Below, in pieces: positions 1 to 10,488 of a stretch of 21,817 bases of DNA. Positions within the stretch are counted from its first letter, which is position 1. The number at the start of each line of letters is the position of its first letter. The translations under genes were made by a program, and so were the position numbers. Source of the DNA: Choristocarpus tenellus KU-1152 (lineage: Eukaryota > Phaeophyceae); contig CAXNAD020000320.1 of assembly GCA_964200185.2 (NCBI GenBank), forward strand, positions 1 to 21,817. The letters are read 5' to 3'. Under the pieces are notes generated by a model that worked only from the letters and a program-made list of their open reading frames with translations, had not been told where the DNA came from and made no database searches.

Positions 1-1215
1 CTTTACAACACCATGATTCCTCTTCCTTCGTAGTCTATGTATCATATACAATGCATTCGATTCAGGTTTCAACATCCTTAGTGCAAGAAAAGGACCATAT
101 TCTGTTTGATGACAACCAGAAAATAACTGAACTGTTTCTTCCGATGTAATATAATACGCATGAGCGCACTTTTCATCATTCCTTTCCATCACGTCCACCC
201 AGAGGAGACCCACCAACCGACCGAACCAATGCACGCCAGGCTGAGAAGGGGCTTTCCGATCCCCCTCCCCGTCAATCTTGAAGGACGAACCTCATCTTAA
301 GGATAGGGATAGGACTCTTGTTGTTCCCCGCATCTCCTTCTTCTATACCATTTTTGTCTTTGTTCTTGTTGCCTTTGCTCGCGTCGTCAAGCAGGTTGTC
401 CAGGACCACTTGACCGACCCTCATCTGCCACGATGACAAGCAGAACCGTATTGGAGGTAGAAGTAGTGCCTCACAGAAGTGGTCATGTGATTACTGATTA
501 TTCAACCCTCCCAAGGATTAATCGTCTATATTAACACCACTCAGTCAAACAGTGATTGTGACAACTATGATACATGACTGGTTAACTTTGACATCCTAAT
601 GCTGCGAATGTTCGTCAGTCACCCCCATTCCAAAGAACCTCAAAGCTACTAGTTCATTCCAGCCACACAATCTCAGGCTAGAGTTCCCTCACAACAGAAC
701 AGAAAAAATATCAATTGAAGAATCGCCGACAAATTTGACCATTTTGGTTAAACTTTTTTGGAATATTGTATCATATCAACATATATATATATATATTTCC
801 AATATCATTGAAAATATCAAATTACTTCAAAATAACTTCGAGAGCTAACACGAGAGCTATCACTAGTGAGGAACCCCTCTATTGACTTCTTCTGTTGTTG
901 AGGAAGCAAAGAAAGGAATTGCACATTCGTATCAAAGCAGTTCGTGGTCATTTAGAAGAGATGTAGTGTATAATGATCCTGTGGCGAGAGGTCGGATCGA
1001 GATATTAGAGCAGGGAACTGTTTTTTGGGGAGTGATAATTGAAAGAAAATATGTAAGAGACAAGAAAGTGAACCAAAAAAAGGCAAAATCTAACTTAGTA
1101 CTAATATGTCTACTCCAATTCGTAATAATTTAAAAATAACATGAATAATTGGTTCACCAGAGGATGAGATGGACCTACTCATCCTGTCACTGCTCGATGG
1201 ACGTTGTTGTGACGG
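1..1215. other. 5' flank with no recognised gene
   Basis: I recognise no gene here. Short plus-strand frames occur: 432-533 is a 33-codon ATG frame, and 882-1133 is open but begins with TTG, not ATG, and lies after an in-frame TGA at 867. None has a recognisable motif or splice context. The 3' part should hold the promoter and 5' leader of the dihydrouridine synthase gene that starts at 1216; I cannot point to a TATA or initiator element. An in-frame TGA at 1210 shows that the coding frame at 1216 does not extend upstream without a splice. Confidence 0.4.
781..796. repeat. (AT)8 dinucleotide repeat
   Basis: Eight AT units lie in a locally AT-rich stretch upstream of the dihydrouridine synthase gene. 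It is a simple sequence repeat. Confidence 0.9.
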
Positions 1216-4200
1216 ATGACCGAAATAGAGTTTTTCCCTGAGGGGTGTCGAAGTCGTGGCCGGGCTCGGAGGTTGTACCCTCTTTGCTGTATTTCCGTCT
1301 GCTTGATGACAGGGGCAGCAAGACCAGCCTTGGCGTTTGGAGTAAGGTTACATGGGAGGGGACTCCGACCACTGAGTATGGTGACTACCTTTAGCGAGTC
1401 CAACGCGCCTATACTAGAAGGAGGTAACAAAAATGGTGTCACCACTCCCAAGAACTTTGGGAGGGGTGGTTTCCTTGAACGCATGGGTAACCCGACCTTC
1501 ATCGCAGCGCCTATGGTGGAACATTCAGAGGCAGTGAGTGTTGAACGCAACCGTTATGGGGTGGATAGAAGCCCCAAAACGACTTCGTTGCCCACCCCAT
1601 GCCCGCCTCCAAACAATTAATGGTCTCTTTCATAGGTTTCAGGAGGTTGAGAGCTAAAATGAAGCAGTCGGATCTCCACGTACTCACAACTTCTCCCTCC
1701 CATACCCCTTAGGCTTTCCGATACCTTGTTCGTCGTCATGGAGCCGACCTGGCTTTTACGCAAATGATACACTCAGGTCAATTCGCTGACCCCAGTGCAG
1801 GTAAGGCAAAAAATGTTACCAACTTCACCTTACAATGCTTTACCTGTGTACTTAGCTCCTCAATGTTGACAACCTGTGGGTGACAAGACATACGTCGAAT
1901 GTATAATTTGCTAAACACCCCCTGCCACAACATAATACGCACTCGCACTTTACTAGAATACATGCCATTCCTGCGCAAGCTCTGAAAAAGAGGACTGACT
2001 CAGCAGCCTACAAACTGGGCATATAGTTTTTGATATTTGGGCACCCTGTTGTTTGATTAGGGATCAATCCCTACAACATGCTTTCTTCTGTTCACAGGCA
2101 ATACAGGCGAGATTACGGAAGCTGACAAGCGATTATGAAACACCGCGTTCCTCCCAATGCATCGCATCTTTTTCCTCCTTTTAGATAAGTTCCGCAAACA
2201 ACGCTTTGATGGGGTTGACGAGAGTGCTGACAGACCTCTCATTGTCCAGTTCTGTGGGAATGACCCTGGCACTCTGGTGAGCAACTAATCCCTTGTGAAA
2301 CACTACCATATTTATGTGCTGGAGAAATACAAGAAAGACCACTTTCACTGTGATCAAGAACCTACGTCCACGCAGATGAAATGGAAAGGAAAGGAAAATG
2401 AATCCTACTCAGATTGTAACCACAATTTGGCCCCTCTTCTGTCTGATATCCTCTGACAATGCTGGGAATGAGATAGATTCAATGCTTTGAAAATAATCCC
2501 CCCTCATACTTCAGGTACAAGCTGCACGTCACATTGAAGGGAGGGTTGATGCCGTTGACCTAAACCTGGGATGCCCCCAGAAGATAGCTCGCAGGGGTGA
2601 TTATGGGGCCTTCCTTTTAGATCGTCCTGAGCTCTGTGAACGCATTGTGGGTACCATGAGCAGGTGAGATTTATCCTCTTTCTCAGCATCACAAAGCACG
2701 GAAGGTGACCTAGTGGACTACATAATAGATATGTTCCCGTGGAGACACTCACTAAGTAGAAACATCCTCCTGGGTTGTTGCTATTTGGGCATTGGCAATG
2801 TGGCAGGTTTAGGTGAATCTCTGTTGATGAGGGTGAAGTGATTAAGGGATCTATCTGCAGAAGTACTAGGATGTCAAGCAGTATGCAGGAGTTAAAAGTG
2901 TTTGTTTTGTCATTTTCTATGTGAACGGGATACCACAAGCCACCCTCAAGGTCTCCACCAAGAGCTACTTTCTTTTGTATGGATTGGTGCTTCTCGAGCC
3001 AAGGCAAGTGCCTCCCTTCCCCCTCCTCTCGTAATTTCCATCACAAATGCAAGCAGGGAGCTTAGTGTGCCTGTTACAGTGAAGATCCGATGCATGGAGA
3101 ACACTCAAGAGACACTACTCTTTGCCAAGCGATTAGAGGCTGCAGGTGCTCAGATGCTTACAGGTGAGGTCATAGAAGACGCAAGCTTTCTCACCTCTGC
3201 TATGCTTTGTGTGCTTATCTGCTTGCTATTTTTTTCATCAAAGTAGCATGTTTGTAATACCTCCAGTGACATGTTTAAACTCATGAATGTTCAAATATAT
3301 ACACCTGAAAGTCGTCTTTTCAACATAGCTGATCTAATGCCAATGTACTGATAAAACGCCATATTAGTGGTGTGATACAGCAAGCGGAATGGTTAGGCAA
3401 AAGCTTGAGAGTGAGATGCTTGGGGTTTCACAAGTAGATGTTTGACACCTTTAGTTGGTGGAACTTTTTTTGAGAACATCCTTGCCCTCCTTGTATTCTT
3501 GACCACAAGAGTCATGGACATTTTTGCATATGTGTGCAGCAAGTGTGATTGTTGATCACCAGGCAATTTTCAGTAATGCAATATTTTGACTTGTTTTGCA
3601 TCTGTTGCGGCATGGGCCAGGAGCTGTGTATTGAGAGGGAAGTTAGCAAGGATCAAGGGAGAGAGACTTGAAGAATGAGCTCACATTCCCAGGGAAGAAA
3701 CAATGCTCGCCTGGGAAGGTACACCCGAAGTCCGCCCCAGCTCCATCTCTCTTTTTCTCAAGAGGTGTTTTTTTATTTCCAAATGTCTCTATTACCCCCT
3801 CGGCCCCCGTCCCTTCTTTTGCATCACTACTTAGTACTATGAACAATATATAGTCAAGTGTTTCTTGTGTATAGAGACAAATGCTAGAGCCCACCCGAAG
3901 CTCCCTATCTATCACGATCTATCATGTGATGCAGCAACTTGTTCGTTTGTGGGGAATGTCTATTTCCCTACATTGTGTACTTTTTTTTTTTGATGCCAGT
4001 GCACGGACGGACTCTTCGCCAATCAAAAACACGCCAGGGGGCAGCAAACTGGGACATAATTCGCCAAGTTAAGGAGGCGGTGACAATCCCGGTGGTGGCC
4101 AACGGTGGTGTGGAGACAAGGGCAGATGTGGGACGTCTGCTCAGAGCGACTGGGGCGGATGCGGTAATGTCGTCTGAGGCACTGCTAGAGGATCCCTCAC

Positions 4201-7200
4201 TTTTTGATAACAACTTGGCTCCACTGGATCAGCTGCAAGGTCTCAAGGTTTGTGTTGGACCTGACTGTTTCTCACACCTTCGAAAGATCTGCCAGCAATT
4301 CAAACAGATTTCATCAAAGTGCCGTCTTGGTGTATTTTTTAAAGATCCTGCAGTTGAAAGTATATGTTTGCATTCCGGGGAGCTATAGAAGCGGAGTTGA
4401 TCAGATTCTGATATAATGCCCTTTAGATGATAAATTGTGGGGGTGAGTGTGAGAAGCAGCTGTGTTCTTACATCAGCTGTGTTTTGCATGCTTTATGCTG
4501 TGCTCTATTTGTTGCTGGTGAATGGTATGTATACAGGTCGGTGCGTTGCATTGGAACAGTGAAGTGATTGGGGTTGAATATTGAATGTAGAATTAAGAAT
4601 GAAGAATGTTTTCTTGGCTTGAACCTGTTACCTTTATTTGCCTCAAGCTCAGTGGTGTACTCAAAGAGCAAGAAAATACATGCGATACTAATGTGGGTGG
4701 GCGAGCTTTGCCTCTACTGAACTTGTCCCCTTTTTTGTTCCCCGTATGAAATGAACACGTTGCAATAGCAAAACAGATAGGTTTTGCTTATCGTTTGGCC
4801 GCAGCTAATCAAGACACTGTTGGGAATTGTAGATGTCTAGTGTGAAGGCGTGCATTATGCAGGCAATGTTCGGCTTGTTGCTCAGCCCCTTGAGCCTAGT
4901 GTGCTGGAAGAATCGACACCAACGGAATGGGGACATGACACAAAGGGGAAAAGCACCTTGGTTGGTAAATTGGGTTTAGCGAAGAAATAATCTAAAAAAG
5001 GCGTATTTTTTGTTAGCACCTTGCGGGTGGCAATTAAAAAAAAAAAATCTTGTTCCAGATTGTTTCCTACAAAACCCCGAAAAAAAAGCAAAACAAAGTT
5101 TTTTTTTTCATATCGTGCCGGAGCACAAATATTTTTTGAAGTGAATGTGAAGGTACGGTCACTTCCGTGTTTTGAGATTATATGGGATCTCTGGCAAAAG
5201 GGTACTACATTATGCTTCCAACTTCTCTATGAATGAAGGCGGCAGAGGGCAAGAATGAATGCCCCAATGATGTCACCTCACCTCATCCGGTGCTATGATT
5301 TGGAACTCTCGTGTTTTGGACAAGTTTGTTGTGTCTGTTGAGTGTTGTCACCACAGTTCACCATTTGGTACCTGTTGTGGTGTTTGTCACCCGGAAACAC
5401 ACAGAAGAGAAAAAGGAATTGTGAGTACTGACTGTATTGTGCATAGGTGACAACAGGTCTTTGGGGGGGCCTGGTTATCAGTTCCTACTGTTTGGCCATC
5501 CCTTGTCTTATCCATGCAAATCGCTCTCCTCGTGTCTGCTTCTTATTACTACTTTATGTGTGCTATAGTTAAGCTGTAGTATGGGGTCGCCTCTCAAAGT
5601 ACTAGCAACTACTTTGAGGTAGTACATTGGTAGTATTAACGTTAGTTAGTACTGCCGGGCTATGTACTACATGTGTTTCAAAAGGAGAGAACGGCGGCTC
5701 TGGCAACCCCAAGCAAGCCCTCTTGTAGGTGTTTATTTCCTCTCTGCCGTCTATCTCCAACAGACTATCTGTGTACAAGAGTGTCAATGGCTTCCCAAAA
5801 TGGGTGTTCCTCATGGAGCAGGTCCACTCTGACCTGCACCTTCCACTTCCAGTTGTTGTATTGGCTGGAAAAAGTGACACGTAGATCAACATCCGATTTC
5901 ATGTAGGCTTCAAATTTTCTCGTAATTCCTACCTCTAGCACCTAAAAACTGTCTATGTAGGAGGCAAGCAGCTTCAATTCAGTGATGACCACTTGAAGGT
6001 TTTGTCCACGATTCTATGTGTGGTGACAGGTGGCCCACCGTCTGCTGCTTCTTGCATCAGAGTATATGGAACTTGTGCAGACCTTCCCACCCCAAATGGC
6101 CAGTGTACGAGGGGTGAGTTCCCTGTCATAGATCAGGGTCCCAACCTTAGTGGGGTGCAGTGACCCTAAAGTCTTGCTTGTGATGACCTTGTGGGTTTGA
6201 TCTGTGTCCAGGCTAGTTGTAGGATTTGTTTGCTCTTTGGAGAACAGTTTGAGTTGTTTGATCATTTGTCCAAGGTTCACGTACCCTTCGCTTTCAATGG
6301 CTTTACAAATGCCATCTGCCTGAATAACTACCTCTTAAATCATTTGGATTATGGCTACATGTTCTGATTGTTAGACAAGCAGACACAGACATTTTTTTAT
6401 TGTGTCTGCTGCTCTGTTCTGGTATTGACTTGCTGGAGTGTTCTCCTTGCTTTCCCCCCTGGATTGACTTGACCGACATGTTTGCTTAAATTTTTCTAAC
6501 TGGTATTTCTTATTGCAGCACTTGTTCAAGATGCTGTACCGTCTTCTGGAGTGCAACCATGACCTTCGGGCGCAGCTGGCTCACTTCAGTACTGGTATAC
6601 CAGAAGCTGGGGAGATTGTGAAGGAGGTTGGTGTCCTGTCATGCTTCTCCTCCCTCTGAACGTTCTCTTGTTATCAACAGCCCTTGATATGATGATCGGT
6701 GCCATAGTAATAGATGAGTTGTGGGTTGTGTTACTGAATCCCATGAGTAGCTGATTTTTTCTGTCCTTAGTAAGGTCTTTCTAAGGCAAGTCAATTCACG
6801 CTCACCACCTTCACTATCATAATAGTAGAGTAGGTGCAGTATTGATTTGTATCAATGCCAGAATGCTGAGGGGAGAGGTCTTTAATAATCAACTGGAACC
6901 TGTGAATGATTACAGGGACTGCTTCTACATTGGTGGGAAGGCACTACACTCAAACCGTAACCCGACACCCCTGCATTTGACTTGTGATCTTGCTTTGACC
7001 GCTATCCCCCCCCTCCCCCCCAATTCATTGCAGATGTGCCGGAGGTATTTCTTTGACCCAGTGTCAATGGAGCCTTTGCTTGATTCATCCGAGGCTCCAC
7101 ACGTACCAATCTCAACCAAGTCATGGTATCACCGCCACAGGGATGACGGTGGTGTGAATCTTACTCAGAGTGCTAATGTTGTAGCAGGGATAAGGGGGTT

Positions 7201-7237
7201 TCGGGAACAAAAGCGCCAAGTCGCTCCATTGCTGTAG
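1216..7237 (+). CDS. DUS1: tRNA-dihydrouridine synthase, Dus1 type, nine exons, probable plastid-targeted
   Basis: Dus enzymes are FMN-dependent and use NADPH to reduce uridine to dihydrouridine in the tRNA D-loop. Exons: 1216-1533, 1713-1800, 2185-2276, 2515-2663, 3057-3163, 4000-4247, 6030-6113, 6519-6626, 7034-7237. All introns are GT..AG (179-1782 nt), and the joined frame is 1398 nt, or 465 residues. FMN-barrel motifs appear in order: [13 protein letters not shown] (about 96-108), [15 protein letters not shown] (from 180, with catalytic-type Cys186), YGAFL, PVTVKIR (Lys225), VHGRT (252-256), [21 protein letters not shown], then SEYMELV and HLFKML of the helical C-terminal domain, and WYHRHR near the end. 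The NLGCPQ..ARRG.YGAFL signature favours Dus1 over Dus2, Dus3 or Dus4. The N-terminus has a basic, then hydrophobic stretch (20-40) ending PALA|FGV, a bipartite plastid signal; its long basic n-region is untypical, so the true Met could be a later one. The C-terminal zinc-finger tail of animal DUS1L is absent. Start: first ATG after an in-frame stop. Confidence 0.93.
5593..5670. repeat. Fold-back (inverted repeat) in the largest Dus intron
   Basis: There are two adjacent hairpins. CTCAAAGTA (5593-5601) and TACTTTGAG (5610-5618) are exact inverted copies around an 8-nt loop. GTAGTACAT (5619-5627) and ATGTACTAC (5662-5670) are exact inverted copies around 34 nt, with further partial pairing inside (GGTAGTATT against AGTACTGCC). 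The block lies in the 1782-nt intron 4248-6029. It could be a relic of a small non-autonomous DNA transposon or an intron RNA structure. I saw no target duplication. Confidence 0.5.
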
Positions 7238-7667
7238 ATGGAAAGACAGGCAGTACAGTACATTGCTTTGTCTTCATCCTTACAATGGCGAGATACATGG
7301 AAGGCAGTTCTCTTGTTGCTGGAGAAAAGTAACAGATGCTTTTCACGCCATCATTAATATATTAGAAACAGTAGACAGCAGGTGGCCAAAATTTGGAAAA
7401 AAAGCGTTCCTTAATATTTACCGGGTCAAAATTTTACAGACAAAAAAGTCCCCCGCTACGCAGTGCTTTGACTTGTCCCCACTTCTCACAGTGAAGGTTT
7501 TGCCCTACGAGGTTTTGTCCATACCTTCAACTATGGAGGGGTGAAGTGACAAACTGTGGTGTTGATAGATTGCAGGCTAAGTAAGAACATATGTTTTTGC
7601 GTATTAACAGTTTTGGTTTTGATTCTAATACTTGTTTGGAGAGTTTGGGTTGAGTTTTTGATTACAG
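7238..7667 (+). other. Dus 3' flank, no gene recognised
   Basis: This follows the TAG stop of the dihydrouridine synthase and should contain its 3' UTR. An ATG frame (7263-7544) is open for 93 codons but shows no family motif, and I do not accept it as a gene. No clear polyadenylation signal was identified. Confidence 0.35.
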
Positions 7668-8281
7668 GAGATGAAGATGTTTAATGCTTCTACTGGCAAA
7701 CCCCTCCTTCCAGTCTAGCAAGTGGTTAATTTTTATGAGGTTTGGCTGGATGGCTTCAGCTACGTGCCAAGATACCTTACATACATGCAACATGAGTCTT
7801 CACATTCAACTGACTATTGTGGAGAGGTGGTTGATCAAGCTGGGTCTACTTCAATATATACATGCATAGATCACGTTATGTTATTGTAGAAAAAAAATCT
7901 GTTTCAAGAGAGGAATTTATGTAGTGCAATCTGACAGTATATCAAGATGAGGATTTACAGCTGCAATGTCGAACAAAACTGCACCAACCAGAGGAATTGC
8001 ATCAGTCAAAACCTGTTTTGATTGTTACAGAGATTGCATCTCAAAAAACACAGCACTAAAATTGTTTTTTTTAGTATTCAAATATAGTAGTACAACACAA
8101 AGCATTACTGGGGGACAATGGTTACAATGAACTGAATTGGCTCAAGCATTTGTCAACATCAGACGTTGGACAGGAAATGGTCCTGGGTGCTGTCTCGGAC
8201 AAGGGTTTTACTCCAAGGACTATGACATCACAACGTAAGCAACACTCTGAGCATTTGGTGGATAATAACAGGCAGAAGTAG
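7668..8281 (+). other. Unidentified coding-like segments (fourth gene or decayed element)
   Basis: Several short plus-strand frames look like protein but match nothing I know. 7668-7718 follows an acceptor-like TTACAG. 7719-7889 continues the same frame after a TAG for 56 codons with a natural composition (NFYEVWLDGFSYVPRYLTYM). 7925-8059 and 8075-8281 share another frame; the second begins right after a pyrimidine-rich TTTTTTTTAG that could be a splice acceptor, contains LLGDNGYNELNWLKHL, and includes a possible donor at 8235 (GTAAGC). They may be exons of a small gene lying between the two convergent genes, or remains of a mobile element. I assign no function. Confidence 0.3.
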
Positions 8282-10488
8282 TAACCGTTAAGAGTAAGTG
8301 TTTGCAGACGTACTTATTTTTCTGTTTTGCATTTTTTTCTTGTTCTTTCTTACTCAAAAAATCTTTTCCCATGAACTGTGTTTCTCAGCTTTCAAATGTC
8401 AGTATCAAACTAATATGTGAAAGAAAATATCCTGGAAGGGAGCATCAGGGAGGGTGAGAATCCTGTGGGGGAGTACTGAAGAGGGTTGCTTTCCCAAAAA
8501 ATACATAAAACGAAATGGGCTGAATGTTGTCATGGACAAGGCCTGCAATAAACAAAAAATAGCTGAAAAAAAGTCCATTAGTTGGGTAATAGTCATACGA
8601 AGAGTGTTGAGCATTACATATGCCTTCGAAGGTGCAACAAAGTGACATGCGTTGGTCAAAAACCAGAATCGACTTTGACAAGGTATGGCCCTCACTTAAG
8701 TACAATGCACTTTTAAAAAAGACACATTCTTCAGGCTGGTAAACATAGCAAGAAATTCCAGAGTCAGGAGAGTCCACAGGAGACAAGAAGTCGTACACAA
8801 ATACATATACACACATGGTTCTGTTGCATCATAGCACTCAGCGCAGAGGTATTCTAGCAAAGGGCCTTCTATTATAATTAAGGACAAATGTTTTACCTGT
8901 TCTCTACAATTACTTCTATGCATGGATGAAGCACCCTCTCTTGATTTGGGTGGTGAGAGTGTGTAGTAAGTGCTAGTAATAGATAACCGCAGCAGACATC
9001 TTATCAATAAGGACAAGAATATCCACACAAGTATTATGTGCGTCACCAGCTCCAACAAACTTAGTTGGGGTTGCAGGGTCAGAATAGTGCAGCACATCGG
9101 TTTTCACTTGTTGTCTCAGCTCCAGTGGTGGCATAGGGTACAGTCGGTGACTTTAGCCATGACTATGTGTTTGGATATATTCTCGCAAAAAAAATATTGG
9201 ATGCTTTCTTCATTCTTCTTCTGGCAAAAAGCCTCCCCACTCCACTCCCCCACCTTCAAACGAATCCCCCCATTGCATGACGTACACCTGTACACAAACA
9301 CATTGCACAACAGTGGCATACAGTTGAGACAACAATCGCTTTTGGAAAGGGAGGTTCGGGGTGTTGGGGGTCTAATTGTGAGAAGAGGTGTGAGATTTGT
9401 CTTTGATCTAGTTAGCACATCTTCAGGGCGCGACTTCACTAAAGTCCAAACCTTACTGTAACCAGTGACGACGTTATCAGACTATCTCATTTGTTGGAGC
9501 GCTTTGTTCAAATTCAAAGTTTGCAAAATGCACTATGGTATTAGTAGCGATCTCTCTTAGTGCCATTTCCCTTCACTACAGCAACACAAGTGAGAATACT
9601 GTGTCTGTATAAATCAGAGGAATGCAGACTCAACAAGAGTTCAATATGGTGGGGGCACTGACAACGAGTGAACTGCCCTTCAATACCCTTCCAGACATCG
9701 CTGGTATAATGTAGCAAGTGGGCTCAACACAGAGGGCTAAAACTCCAACAAGAGTACAGCCTTGCTCTATTAATAGTATATTCAAGAGAGGGGCATTCCT
9801 TACTACCTCGAGGCACATTCTGTACTAGCTAACCACTGTGAACATACAACACACCAACTTACCAAAAAGTCAGGTTATGGATGTAGAGGCACGAAGTCAC
9901 GAGCAATCAATCAAGATTATGACAAGAGTTTCTACACTGCTCCATATGTAAGGTGCACACCCTTTTGTTACCACTGGCAAATGGAATAGTACCTTTTGCT
10001 CAGTAAGAAATGAACAACACATATGCCAAGTGTGACTACAGATGCCGTCCTTTACTGTCCCAGCGTGATTAAGTGCCTTGCACTCATGAGGTACAAGGTC
10101 GAGCAAACGCACTATGGCCAGAGTGCAAGGCCTTCTCACCTCGAAAACTTCTCAGCAACCACTGTTTCCTGCTGAGAGCTGATGCACCCCGTTCTTCTTC
10201 TAACTCTCCGAAGGGAAATCATCAATGAAACACACTCTCCCAGAAAATTCCTACTAAACTGTTGAGATAATCACACTCTCCACTGAATGCACTCGGTGCA
10301 ATCTTGTGGCAGCATTTATCCCAGAACATTCCCAACAAAACCCTTAAGAACATTTTTAACACAAGGTGGACTCAGCAACTTGAAAGGAGAAGAGGGAAAA
10401 CAGAGGAAGGTCATGTAGTACATACACTAAAGAACCAATCTATCTTATATCCCCGTGGTTGTGCAACCTCAAAAGAATTACAGCCACC
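8282..10488. other. Spacer between convergent genes, nothing recognised
   Basis: Open frames of 60-160 codons occur on both strands (for example 8970-9461 plus and 8445-8816 minus), but none carries a recognisable domain. They overlap one another in several frames, as expected of non-coding DNA. An exact 10-nt inverted repeat, CCTTGCACTC (10076-10085) and GAGTGCAAGG (10121-10130), lies near the right end. The right part should hold the 3' UTR of the minus-strand ferredoxin gene. Confidence 0.45.

Noticed and set aside
882-1133. 83-codon open frame upstream of the Dus gene
   Set aside because: It begins with TTG and has no recognised motif or convincing splice signal joining it to a neighbour.
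4248-4388. Read-through of Dus exon 6 to a stop as the protein's C-terminus
   Set aside because: It loses the conserved helical domain; the GTTTGT donor at 4248 and the exons from 6030 onward restore it.
8970-9461. 163-codon plus-strand frame, the longest uninterrupted one outside the exons
   Set aside because: No domain, uneven composition, and overlapping open frames on the other strand; consistent with chance.
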